Program-made: the position numbers and the translations under genes
Notes under the pieces: model-generated
Databases searched by the model: none
What the model was told of the DNA's origin: nothing
The model's input: the letters and a program-made list of their open reading frames with translations, nothing else
Shown: positions 54,767 to 62,543 of the stretch, piece by piece
How the letters are laid out: the number at the start of each line of letters is the position of its first letter
Numbering within the stretch: the stretch's first letter is position 1
Assembly (NCBI GenBank): GCA_902556065.1
Contig: CACDUV010000002.1
Coordinates: 1-64,000 of the forward strand
Direction: 5' to 3'
Origin: an uncultured Pelagibacteraceae bacterium
GTDB taxonomy: Bacteria; Pseudomonadota; Alphaproteobacteria; Pelagibacterales; Pelagibacteraceae
DNA: 64,000 bases

Positions 54767-56094
54767 AATTTATAACTTTTTGCCATTAATTCGATAGGGT
54801 GTAGTGCCTCATCGTTAGAAATATTTGTATCTACCTCAAGCTGTTTTAAATGTTTACCTGCCAAAGGACAGTCTGATGCCATATATTTATTATTTTTATT
54901 TTTAATTTGTCTCGCTGTAGGTCTACCAACTTTATTTGCTAGATCGTGTGTTTCTTTCATCACACCAAAAGTTCCTCCGTGACCCGCACATCTTTCAACT
55001 ACATCAATTTTTATATTTGGTATTAGTTTTAACATGTCTCTTGCTTTAATACCCATATTCTGAGCTCTAGCATGACATGCATGATGTACAGTCACACCAC
55101 CATCAATTTCTTTAAGCCCTTCAACTAATCCCTCATTGTTTGCTATATCAACAACATACTCATCCACATCCAAAACATTTGCAGACAATTTTTTAATTTT
55201 TTCATCATTTGGTAACAGCAAAGGCCACTCAAATTTTAACATCAATCCGCAACTTGCAGTCAAAGTTACCACTTTATAACCTTTATCAATCCATTCTATT
55301 AGATCTTTTGAAACTTTCTTGGCTTGTTCAACAACTTTTGGAAGATCTGCTTGCTCTAGAAATGGCATTCCACAGCAACCAGGATAAGCCTCCTGAACCT
55401 CTACACCATTTTTTTTCAAAACTTTTAAAGCAGCAACACCAGTATTTTTTTTATTAAAATTTACAAAACAAGTTGAATAGATAACAACTTTTCTATCTTT
55501 TAAAGGTGTCTCATAGTTTATTTTATCTTTATTTTTTTTAAAGAAGTTTGAAAAAGTTTCTGAGTTGTACTTTGGCAACTGAACTCTTTTATCTATTCCA
55601 GCAATAATTTCTAAGATTTTTCTAATTAATTTATTTTTAATATTTGATGCCCAGTTAACTATTTTAGAGAACATGACGCCAATTTTAGCATTTCGATCTA
55701 TTTGAGCTAATTGTGTTGGTACGCTTGGCAATTTACCTAATTTTTTTTGAGCTGTTCTATACCTCAGCATTAAGTGTGGAAAGTCTAGATCAAAATCATG
55801 TGGAGGAACATATGGACACTTAGTCATAAAACACATATCACACAAAGTACAAGAATCTACAACAGGTGCAAATTGATCACTTGATAAACTATCCACATCC
55901 TCGTTTTTAGAATCATCAATCATGTCAAATAATTTTGGGAAAGAATCACAAAGATTAAAGCACCTTCTACATCCATGGCAGATCTCAAAGACTCTTCTCA
56001 TTTCAGCATCTAATTTTTCAGGATTTAAAAAATCAGAATTTTCAAAATCTATTGGATGTCTAATAGGTGCACTTAAACTTCCTTCTTTACTCAT
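54763..56094 (-). CDS. GlpC/HdrD-like Fe-S protein with cysteine-rich (CCG) domains
   Basis: 443 residues. Two 4Fe-4S ferredoxin clusters lie near the N-terminus: CHGCRRCFNLCDSFP and CTLCDMCFMTKCPYVPP. Two CCG-type cysteine-rich modules follow (YPGCCGMPF near 240 and ERCAGHGGTFG near 365), as in GlpC, LutA/LldE and heterodisulfide reductase subunits. It likely moves electrons to or from a partner such as the rubrerythrin encoded 63 bases upstream. The substrate is unknown. Confidence 0.85.
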   Translation of the reverse strand: MSKEGSLSAPIRHPIDFENSDFLNPEKLDAEMRRVFEICHGCRRCFNLCDSFPKLFDMIDDSKNEDVDSLSSDQFAPVVDSCTLCDMCFMTKCPYVPPHDFDLDFPHLMLRYRTAQKKLGKLPSVPTQLAQIDRNAKIGVMFSKIVNWASNIKNKLIRKILEIIAGIDKRVQLPKYNSETFSNFFKKNKDKINYETPLKDRKVVIYSTCFVNFNKKNTGVAALKVLKKNGVEVQEAYPGCCGMPFLEQADLPKVVEQAKKVSKDLIEWIDKGYKVVTLTASCGLMLKFEWPLLLPNDEKIKKLSANVLDVDEYVVDIANNEGLVEGLKEIDGGVTVHHACHARAQNMGIKARDMLKLIPNIKIDVVERCAGHGGTFGVMKETHDLANKVGRPTARQIKNKNNKYMASDCPLAGKHLKQLEVDTNISNDEALHPIELMAKSYKL

Positions 56095-56120
56095 GTAATT
56101 AATTTTTTGAAATTTGAATT

Positions 56121-56151
56121 GTTTTTAGTGGGCAATTAAGCCCACTAAGAA
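56121..56151 (-). other. mRNA stem-loop between rubrerythrin and Fe-S protein genes
   Basis: TTAGTGGGC-AATTAA-GCCCACTAA is an exact 9-base inverted repeat (56125-56148) that can be extended to about 12 pairs. In the minus-strand transcript it is followed by AAAAAC, not a T tract, so it is not a classic terminator. It may stabilise the abundant rubrerythrin message or lower expression of the two downstream genes. Confidence 0.65.
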
Positions 56152-56157
56152 ATTTGA

Positions 56158-56574
56158 TTAGCTGATAGACTCTAAAGTTTTTTGAAATTTACCAGCATGT
56201 GATTTTTCAGCTTTTGCTAAAGTTTCAAACCAGTCAGCAATTTCTTCAAAACCTTCTTCTCTTGCCGTTTTAGCCATACCTGGGTACATATCAGTGTATT
56301 CATGCGTCTCACCTTGTACCGCAGAAGCTAGGTTAGCCTTTGTTTCACCAATTGGCATACCAGTTCCTGGATCACCAACTTCTTCTAGATACTCCAAATG
56401 ACCATGTGCGTGACCGGTTTCACCTTCAGCTGTTGATCTAAAAACTGCAGCTACATCATTGTAACCTTCTATGTCAGCCTTTTGTGCAAAATAAAGATAT
56501 CTTCTGTTTGCTTGACTTTCACCAGCAAACGCTTCTTTTAAATTTTCTTCTGTTTTACTTCCTTTTAAAGACAT
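56158..56574 (-). CDS. rubrerythrin (di-iron domain only)
   Basis: 138 residues. The four-helix di-iron ligands are visible: [41 protein letters not shown] and [12 protein letters not shown] (E and ExxH motifs). The usual C-terminal rubredoxin domain is absent, so it must take electrons from another protein, perhaps the Fe-S protein encoded next. It reduces hydrogen peroxide in the cytoplasm. It has a consensus promoter, an AAGGAG Shine-Dalgarno and an Irr-box-like site upstream. Confidence 0.94.
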   Translation of the reverse strand: MSLKGSKTEENLKEAFAGESQANRRYLYFAQKADIEGYNDVAAVFRSTAEGETGHAHGHLEYLEEVGDPGTGMPIGETKANLASAVQGETHEYTDMYPGMAKTAREEGFEEIADWFETLAKAEKSHAGKFQKTLESIS

Positions 56575-56599
56575 TATTTCTCCTTTTTATGATTATTAA

Positions 56600-56629
56600 A
56601 TCATATAATGCATCTTAAAGGTATGTCAA
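56600..56629 (-). promoter_or_regulatory. promoter of the rubrerythrin gene
   Basis: On the minus strand a perfect -35, TTGACA (56629-56624), an 18-base spacer and TATGAT (56605-56600), with the ATG about 25 bases further. An AAGGAG Shine-Dalgarno precedes the start codon. The Irr-box-like repeat lies 3 bases upstream of the -35. Confidence 0.72.
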
Positions 56630-56632
56630 TAG

Positions 56633-56649
56633 TTTAGAATTATTATAAT
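56633..56649. promoter_or_regulatory. Irr-box (ICE)-like operator upstream of rubrerythrin
   Basis: TTTAGAATTATTATAAT matches the rhizobial iron control element TTTAGAA-N3-TTCTAAA at 12 of 14 defined positions. It abuts the -35 of the rubrerythrin promoter. Read on the opposite strand it is nearly identical (15 of 17) to the box in front of irr. I recall the consensus from the Irr literature and could not scan the genome. Confidence 0.6.
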
Positions 56650-56678
56650 GTAGTTTTTAAGTGTATGATTTAATTAAA

Positions 56679-57107
56679 TTATTTTTGATTTTGATTATCA
56701 CTCGCAACTCTAACCAAAACTTCAACGGAATTTATTTTTTTTCCTGTAATATTTTTTCTAATATTTATTTTGTCTATATCACTTTCATTTAAATCGATTA
56801 GCTCATGCGTGTCTTCATCAAAAAAATGATGATGTGCTAATGTGTTTGTATCAAAATAACTTTTATGACTATCAATTGATATTTCTTTTAAATATCCTTT
56901 TTTTTCCAATGCGTGAACCGTGTTGTAAACTGTAGCCAGAGATATTTTCTCATTCATTTTTTCAGATATCATTTTTACAAGATCGTTAATTGTGAAATGA
57001 AAAGTTTTTTCTCTATTAAACAAAACTTCGCACATGTTTACTCTTTGCTTGGTAGGTCTAAGACCCACTTCTCTTAATTTTTCAATAAAATTGCAGTTTT
57101 TTGGCAT
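56679..57107 (-). CDS. irr: Fur-family iron response regulator (Irr)
   Basis: 142 residues. The winged-helix part has LRPTKQRVNMCEVLF and the recognition segment SLATVYNTVHALEKKGYL. Then come YFDTN and AHHHFFDEDTHELID, which match Irr rather than Fur or PerR. Irr senses heme status and, in alphaproteobacteria, controls heme and iron-protein genes through ICE boxes. No N-terminal heme regulatory motif is visible. It is divergent from fabA and upstream of, but separate from, the rubrerythrin group. An ICE-like box sits 6 bases upstream of its ATG, suggesting autoregulation. Confidence 0.85.
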   Translation of the reverse strand: MPKNCNFIEKLREVGLRPTKQRVNMCEVLFNREKTFHFTINDLVKMISEKMNEKISLATVYNTVHALEKKGYLKEISIDSHKSYFDTNTLAHHHFFDEDTHELIDLNESDIDKINIRKNITGKKINSVEVLVRVASDNQNQK

Positions 57108-57112
57108 TGTTT

Positions 57113-57129
57113 TTTATAATTATTCTAAA
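57113..57129. promoter_or_regulatory. Irr-box (ICE)-like operator upstream of irr
   Basis: TTTATAATTATTCTAAA differs from TTTAGAA-N3-TTCTAAA at one defined position. It begins 6 bases before the irr ATG and lies about 75 bases upstream of fabA, so it could act in the irr leader or promoter and conceivably on fabA as well. Confidence 0.62.
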
Positions 57130-57201
57130 CTATGAATAAAAATATAGTGTTTTATTATATTATATTAGGATTAAATCAAGTAATAAGGGAGCTCAAATTT
57201 T

Positions 57202-57702
57202 ATGAAAAAAAACTCATACTCCTATAATGATCTCATAACTTGTGGAAATGGTGAACTTTTTGGTCCTGGTAACGCTAAATTACCTCTTCCACCAATGCTT
57301 ATGTTTGACAGAATAACAGAAATCAATGAAAATAACGGTGCATTTAATAAAGGCTCTTTAAAAGCTGAATTAGATATTAAAAATGATCTTTGGTTTTTTG
57401 ATTGTCATTTTAAAAAAGATCCAGTTATGCCAGGATGTTTAGGTTTAGATGCTATGTGGCAACTGGTAGGGTTTTTTCTAGGTTGGCTAGGAAATCCTGG
57501 AAAAGGAAGAGCTTTAGGGGTAGGTACTGTAAAATTTACAGGTGAAGTTTTACAGAGTGTAAAAAATGTAAGATATGAAATAGATATGAAAAAAATTATG
57601 TCTCCTGGTGGAACAACCGTGGGTCTTGCTAATGGAATTGTACTTGCAGATGACAAAAAAATATATTCAGCAGAAAGTTTGAAAGTGGGGTTATTTAAAT
57701 AA
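57202..57702 (+). CDS. fabA: 3-hydroxydecanoyl-ACP dehydratase/isomerase
   Basis: 166 residues, hotdog fold. The catalytic histidine is in [20 protein letters not shown] and the Asp in the same segment. It dehydrates 3-hydroxydecanoyl-ACP and isomerises it to the cis-3 form, which branches into unsaturated fatty acids. A good AAGGGAG Shine-Dalgarno precedes the ATG. Its TAA overlaps the fabB ATG (TAATG), and irr is divergent upstream, the standard alphaproteobacterial irr-fabA-fabB-fabI order. Confidence 0.97.
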   Translation: MKKNSYSYNDLITCGNGELFGPGNAKLPLPPMLMFDRITEINENNGAFNKGSLKAELDIKNDLWFFDCHFKKDPVMPGCLGLDAMWQLVGFFLGWLGNPGKGRALGVGTVKFTGEVLQSVKNVRYEIDMKKIMSPGGTTVGLANGIVLADDKKIYSAESLKVGLFK

Positions 57703-58913
57703 TGAGAAGAGTGGTGATTACAGGTTTAGGAATTGTTTCTTGTTTAGGAAATAACCAAGAAGAGGTTCATCAATCATTAGTTAACTCAAAATCAGGTATT
57801 TCTTATGCTGAAGAATATAAAGAACATAATCTTAAAAGTCATGTTCATGGCAAACCAAATATAAAATTAGAAGATCATATCGATCGAAAAACAATCAGAT
57901 TTATGGGTTCAGGTTCAGCTTATAATTATATTGCAATGAAAGAAGCAATTAAAGACTCTGGATTAGAGGAAAGTGAAGTAAGCAATTTTAAAACCGGAAT
58001 TGTAATGGGTTCTGGTGGCCCATCAATTGAAAACGTAATTCTAGCAGCTGACAAAACAAGAGCCAAAACTCCAAAACTCATGGGACCTTTTATAGTTCCA
58101 AGAACAATGGCAAGTACAGCTTCTGCAACACTTGCTGTTCCATTTAAAATTAAAGGAACCAACTACACAATGAGTTCCGCATGTGCAACAAGTGGACACT
58201 GTATTGGTAATTCAATGGAATTAATTCAAATGGGCAAGCAAGATGTTGTTTTTGCAGGTGGAAGTGAAGAAGTTCACTGGGCAATGACAGCAATGTTTGA
58301 TGCAATGACTGCTTTATCATCAAAATATAATGATGCTCCTGAAACAGCATCAAGAGCATATGACAAAACAAGAGATGGTTTTGTAATTGCAGGTGGTGCA
58401 GGTGTGCTAGTACTTGAGGAATATGAGCATGCTAAAGCGAGAGGTGCTAAAATATACGCAGAATTAACTGGTTATGGAGCAACTTCAGATGGATACGATA
58501 TGGTAGCTCCATCTGGTGAAGGCGCTGTTAGATGTATGCAAATGGCAATGTCTACAACTAAAAATAAAATTGATTATATCAATACTCATGGAACTTCGAC
58601 TCCAGTTGGAGATATCACGGAGTTAAATGCGATTAAAAATACTTTTGGAGAGGACATTCCAAAAATAAGTTCAACAAAATCTTTATCAGGTCATCCATTA
58701 GGGGCTGCTTCAGTTCATGAAGCAATTTATTGTTTGATAATGATGAAAAATAATTTCATAACAGGATCAGCAAATATTACAGATATGGATGATGATGCTA
58801 AAAAATTTCCTATAGTTTCAAAAACTGAAACGGGAGCAACTTTAAATACAGTAATGTCAAATAGCTTTGGTTTTGGTGGAACTAATGCAGCTTTAATTTT
58901 TGAAAAGGTTTAA
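57702..58913 (+). CDS. fabB: 3-oxoacyl-ACP synthase I
   Basis: 403 residues. The catalytic triad is visible: Cys in [11 protein letters not shown] (about 163), His in [11 protein letters not shown] and His in [12 protein letters not shown]. It elongates the cis-3-decenoyl-ACP made by FabA and so commits chains to the unsaturated branch. Coupled to fabA by TAATG, and fabI starts 3 bases after its stop. Confidence 0.96.
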   Translation: MRRVVITGLGIVSCLGNNQEEVHQSLVNSKSGISYAEEYKEHNLKSHVHGKPNIKLEDHIDRKTIRFMGSGSAYNYIAMKEAIKDSGLEESEVSNFKTGIVMGSGGPSIENVILAADKTRAKTPKLMGPFIVPRTMASTASATLAVPFKIKGTNYTMSSACATSGHCIGNSMELIQMGKQDVVFAGGSEEVHWAMTAMFDAMTALSSKYNDAPETASRAYDKTRDGFVIAGGAGVLVLEEYEHAKARGAKIYAELTGYGATSDGYDMVAPSGEGAVRCMQMAMSTTKNKIDYINTHGTSTPVGDITELNAIKNTFGEDIPKISSTKSLSGHPLGAASVHEAIYCLIMMKNNFITGSANITDMDDDAKKFPIVSKTETGATLNTVMSNSFGFGGTNAALIFEKV

Positions 58914-58916
58914 TTT

Positions 58917-59702
58917 ATGAGTTTAATGAAAGGTAAAAAAGGATTAATCATGGGTGTCGCTAATGAAAGATCTATTGCCTGGGGTATATCTCAAAAACTT
59001 GCTGAAGCAGGAGCTGAACTAGCATTTACATATTTAGGTGACGCTTTGAAAAAAAGAGTGGTTCCTTTAGCGGAAAAATTAAATTCAAAAGTTACATTTA
59101 GTTGCGATGTTGAAAAAAAAGAAGAAGTTGTAAAATTATTTGAAGATATAAAATCTCAATGGGGTGAAATTGATTTTGTAGTTCATGCAGTTGCTTTCTC
59201 TGATAAATCAGAGTTATCAGGTGAATATTTAAATACGACTAGAGAAAACTTTTTAAGAAGTATGTTAATCTCATGCTTTTCATTCACTGAAGTAGCAAAA
59301 GAAGCTTCAAAGGTAATGAAACAAGGTGGAAGTTTATTAACTTTAACTTACGAGTCTACTAAAGCAATTCCAAATTATAACGTAATGGGTGTTTGTAAAT
59401 CAGCTTTAGAGGCCAGTGTTAAATATTTAGCTAGAGATTTAGGAGCAAAAGGTATGAGAGTAAATGCTATAAGTGCAGGACCAATTAAGACATTAGCAGC
59501 TTCAGCTATCGGAGATGCAAAATTCCTATATAAATGGAACGAAGACCATTCTTTTTTAAAGAGAAATGTAGATATCAATGATGTTGGAAATTCAGCTTTA
59601 TATTTACTAAGTGAACTTGCAAACGGAGTTACCGGTGAAATTCACTACGTGGATGCTGGATATAACAAAGTTGGAATGCCCGATCCAAAAAATATTACCT
59701 AA
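58917..59702 (+). CDS. fabI: enoyl-ACP reductase (NADH)
   Basis: 261 residues, short-chain dehydrogenase fold. The FabI nucleotide loop is GVANERSIAWGIS and the active site is Y-x6-K in NYNVMGVCKSALEAS. It reduces the trans-2 double bond in the last step of each elongation cycle and is the usual triclosan target. It is the last gene of fabA-fabB-fabI and ends before a hairpin that separates it from convergent pnp. Confidence 0.96.
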   Translation: MSLMKGKKGLIMGVANERSIAWGISQKLAEAGAELAFTYLGDALKKRVVPLAEKLNSKVTFSCDVEKKEEVVKLFEDIKSQWGEIDFVVHAVAFSDKSELSGEYLNTTRENFLRSMLISCFSFTEVAKEASKVMKQGGSLLTLTYESTKAIPNYNVMGVCKSALEASVKYLARDLGAKGMRVNAISAGPIKTLAASAIGDAKFLYKWNEDHSFLKRNVDINDVGNSALYLLSELANGVTGEIHYVDAGYNKVGMPDPKNIT

Positions 59703-59723
59703 ATTTAGTCAATTTTAGTTAAA

Positions 59724-59755
59724 AAACTCCCCAGAACTCACATTCCAGGGGGTTT
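59724..59755 (+). terminator. hairpin between convergent fabI and pnp
   Basis: AAACTCCC... and ...GGGGGTTT form an 8-pair stem around a 16-base loop, with a U-G pair in the plus transcript that would be A-C on the minus strand, so it suits fabI. The T tail is only three bases, so efficiency is uncertain. Confidence 0.5.
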
Positions 59756-59778
59756 AAAATTCAAATTTCTGATATTAA

Positions 59779-61851
59779 TTATTCAATAGCTTGTTTTATA
59801 GAAAGTTTAACTTTACCTCTATCGAAACCAATTACTTTAACTTTTACCTCATCACCTTCTTTGACAACATCAGTGACTTTAGCAACTCTTTTATCTGCAA
59901 GTTCCGAGATATGAACCAGTCCATCTTGTTTTCCTAAGAAATTAACAAATGCACCAAACTCCATGATCTTCATTACTTTTCCTGAATAAATTTTATTCAA
60001 TTCAGCTTTTGCAGTAATGTCTTTGATCATTTGCATTGCGATGTTTCTAGACTCTTCATCTGGCGCAGCAACTGTTACTACACCTTCGTCATTTACATCT
60101 ACTTTTGCACCTGATTTTTCAACTATCTCTCTGATTGTTGCACCACCTTTTCCAATTACAGCTGCAATGTCTTTTTTATCGACATTAACTTGTTCCATTT
60201 TTGGAGTATGTTTTCCAACATCAGATCTTGAAGCTGATAATGCTTTATTCATTTCTCCTAATATATGAACTCTTCCATCTTTAGCTTGGCTTAATGCTTG
60301 CTCCATGATTTCAAACGTAATACCTGTAATTTTGATATCCATTTGAAGAGAAGTAATTCCATCTTTAGTTCCAGCAACTTTAAAGTCCATATCACCTAAG
60401 TGATCTTCATCACCTAAAATGTCTGACAAGACACTAAAATCATCACCTTCTTTTATTAATCCCATTGCAATACCTGCAACTGGCTCTTTAATTGGTACTC
60501 CTGCATCCATTAATGCTAAAGAAGTTCCACAAACAGTAGCCATTGAAGAAGAACCATTTGACTCAGTAATCTCTGAAACTACTCTAAAAGTATATGGAAA
60601 TGCCTCTTTCGTTGGTAATGAAGAGTTAATAGCTCTCCATGCTAATTTACCATGTCCGATTTCTCTTCTACCAGTTCCAATTCTTCCAGTTTCTCCAACT
60701 GAAAAAGGAGGAAAATTATAGTGAAGCATAAACCGTTCTCTTTGAAGACCATCTAAACTTTCAATTCTTTGTTCATCATCTGAAGTTCCTAGAGTTGCAA
60801 CAACAATTGCTTGAGTTTCACCTCTTGTAAACAACGCAGAACCATGTGCTCTTGGTAAAACACCCACTTCACATTCGATAGGTCTTACATCGGATAAACC
60901 TCTACCATCAATTCTATTTTTGTTTTTTAGAATGTCAGTTCTTACAATTGATTTTTCAAGATTTTTTAACTGACTATTTACATCTAGATCAGTATAATTT
61001 TCATCTTCCTCATAAAGCTTTTTAGCTTTATCAGTAATCTCTGAAATCTGATTTGATCTATCTTGTTTATCTCTAGTTGCAAAAGCTTTTTTAAGATCTT
61101 CTGTAAAAGTTTCTTCAAGTTTTTTCTTAACTTCTGATAGATCTTTCTTTTCAACAGTCCACTCAGGTTTTCTACATTCTTTTGCAAGCTCTTCAATCAT
61201 GTCGATAACTGGAACAAATCCTTCATGTCCAAATTTTACTGCATTTAACATTTCTTCTTCTGTTAAACCACTTGCTTCAGACTCAACCATAAGCACAGCA
61301 TCTTTTGTACCTGCTACTACTAAATCTAATTTCGATTTTTCTAACTCTGCTTTAGATGGGTTTAAAACATATTTTCCATCAATAAATCCTACCCTTGAAG
61401 CTCCTACTGGACCCATAAATGGCATTCCTGATATAGCCAATGCTGCTGAAGATGCAGTGATTGATAAAATATCTGGTTCGTTTTCTTTATCGTATGAAAT
61501 TACAGTTGGTAATAACTGTACTTCATTTTTAAATTCATCAGGAAACAAAGGTCTGATTGGTCTATCAATTAATCTAGAGATTAATGTTTCGCTCTCAGTT
61601 GGTCTTGCTTCTCTTTTAAAATATCCACCTGGAATTTTTCCAGCTGCATAATATTTCTCTTGGTAATTTACAGATAATGGAAAGTAATCCATGTCAGGAT
61701 TAACTTTTTTTGCTCCTACTACTGTCGCTAGTACGACTGTCTCTCCACATGTTGCGATTATTGCACCGTCTGCCTGTCTTGCTACTTTACCTGTTTCTAA
61801 ACTTATCTTCTTTCCTGCTACTTCAATTTCCTTCTTATATACTTTAAACAT
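59779..61851 (-). CDS. pnp: polyribonucleotide nucleotidyltransferase (PNPase)
   Basis: 690 residues. Two RNase PH domains with [14 protein letters not shown] and [15 protein letters not shown], then KH ([18 protein letters not shown]) and S1 ([17 protein letters not shown]) RNA-binding domains. It degrades RNA 3' to 5' with phosphate and is a degradosome component. It follows rpsO as in most bacteria. The leader between them is a purine-rich pentanucleotide repeat with out-of-frame ATGs, very unlike other gaps in the window. Confidence 0.97.
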   Translation of the reverse strand: MFKVYKKEIEVAGKKISLETGKVARQADGAIIATCGETVVLATVVGAKKVNPDMDYFPLSVNYQEKYYAAGKIPGGYFKREARPTESETLISRLIDRPIRPLFPDEFKNEVQLLPTVISYDKENEPDILSITASSAALAISGMPFMGPVGASRVGFIDGKYVLNPSKAELEKSKLDLVVAGTKDAVLMVESEASGLTEEEMLNAVKFGHEGFVPVIDMIEELAKECRKPEWTVEKKDLSEVKKKLEETFTEDLKKAFATRDKQDRSNQISEITDKAKKLYEEDENYTDLDVNSQLKNLEKSIVRTDILKNKNRIDGRGLSDVRPIECEVGVLPRAHGSALFTRGETQAIVVATLGTSDDEQRIESLDGLQRERFMLHYNFPPFSVGETGRIGTGRREIGHGKLAWRAINSSLPTKEAFPYTFRVVSEITESNGSSSMATVCGTSLALMDAGVPIKEPVAGIAMGLIKEGDDFSVLSDILGDEDHLGDMDFKVAGTKDGITSLQMDIKITGITFEIMEQALSQAKDGRVHILGEMNKALSASRSDVGKHTPKMEQVNVDKKDIAAVIGKGGATIREIVEKSGAKVDVNDEGVVTVAAPDEESRNIAMQMIKDITAKAELNKIYSGKVMKIMEFGAFVNFLGKQDGLVHISELADKRVAKVTDVVKEGDEVKVKVIGFDRGKVKLSIKQAIE

Positions 61852-61886
61852 TTCATTTCCATTTCGTTTCGTTCGTTTCGTTCCAT
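61818..61886 (-). CDS. possible 22-codon upstream ORF overlapping the pnp start
   Basis: ATG at 61886 opens [12 protein letters not shown], translated from the GAACG-type repeat, and runs out of frame into pnp, stopping 33 bases inside it. Two further ATGs in the same frame lie at 61862 and 61856. Translation here would compete with pnp initiation. It may be chance, arising from the repeat, or a control device. Confidence 0.3.
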   Translation of the reverse strand: MERNERNEMEMKCLKYIRRKLK

Positions 61887-61898
61887 TCCGTTCCGTTC
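61852..61898 (-). repeat. GAACG/GAATG/AAACG pentanucleotide repeat in the pnp leader
   Basis: On the minus strand the leader reads as a run of near-perfect 5-base units: GAACG GAACG GAATG GAACG, then AAACG AACG AAACG AAATG and on into the pnp ATG. It is purine plus C with almost no U, so the mRNA here should be single-stranded. No other gap in the window has a tandem repeat. Confidence 0.8.
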
Positions 61899-61913
61899 TA
61901 TCTATGTTGATTT

Positions 61914-62162
61914 CTATTTTCTTAAATTCAATTTCGACAGTACATTTTTGTAAGAATCCATTTTATTTTTCTTTAGGTATTCTAACAATTTCTTTCTTCT
62001 ATTTACCGCTCTCAACAATCCAACAGATGAATGTTTATCCTTTTTGAATTGCTTAATATGCTTAGAGAGAGTTTCAATTTTCTCTGTTAGCAAAGCGATT
62101 TGGATTTCTGAAGATCCAGTATCTTTATCATGCATTGCTAACTCTTGTGCCTTTTTGTTCAT
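61914..62162 (-). CDS. rpsO: 30S ribosomal protein S15
   Basis: 82 residues, slightly shorter than E. coli S15 (89), with a shorter first helix. The core is typical: [40 protein letters not shown]. It binds the 16S rRNA central domain in early 30S assembly. In E. coli S15 autoregulates through a pseudoknot; the leader here is only 12 bases after rbfA, so that device is unlikely. The order infB-rbfA-rpsO-pnp is standard, though truB is missing between rbfA and rpsO. Confidence 0.96.
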   Translation of the reverse strand: MNKKAQELAMHDKDTGSSEIQIALLTEKIETLSKHIKQFKKDKHSSVGLLRAVNRRKKLLEYLKKNKMDSYKNVLSKLNLRK

Positions 62163-62174
62163 GCCTCTTTTTTC

Positions 62175-62543
62175 CTATTTATTTGTTTGTTTTATTAAGT
62201 TTTCTATTTTTTCCGCATACTCAAAAGATTCATCTTTTCTAAAAAGTAATTTTGGTAAAAATTTCATAACCACTTTTTGTGATAAAATTTTTCTTATTAA
62301 AAACGAATATTCTTTTAAAATATTAATTGTTTCCTCAGCATCTTTTCCTCCTAGTGGAAGAACATACGCTTTAGCAATTTTTAAATCAGGACTCATTCTA
62401 ACCTCAGTAACTGTTATAGTATTTGTTTCTAAATTTGGCACCTTAGCCTCATTTCTTATAAAAATCATGCTCAAAGACTGCTTAATCATCTCTCCAACTC
62501 TAAGCTGTCTTTGTGATACTGGTTTTCCTATTCTATCAGCCAT
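62175..62543 (-). CDS. rbfA: ribosome-binding factor A
   Basis: 122 residues, one KH-like domain. It begins with the RQLRVGEMIKQSLS pattern and contains SPDLKIAKAYVLPLGG. It binds immature 30S subunits and assists 16S rRNA 5' end maturation, and it is important in the cold. The ATG overlaps the infB stop by one base (TAATG). Confidence 0.94.
   Translation of the reverse strand: MADRIGKPVSQRQLRVGEMIKQSLSMIFIRNEAKVPNLETNTITVTEVRMSPDLKIAKAYVLPLGGKDAEETINILKEYSFLIRKILSQKVVMKFLPKLLFRKDESFEYAEKIENLIKQTNK

Noticed and set aside
61199-61651. 150-residue plus-strand ORF opposite pnp
   Set aside because: Shadow of pnp on the other strand; composition is Ser/Pro/Phe-rich with no domain.
61852-61898. 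CRISPR-like repeat
   Set aside because: Five-base tandem units without spacers; no cas genes.
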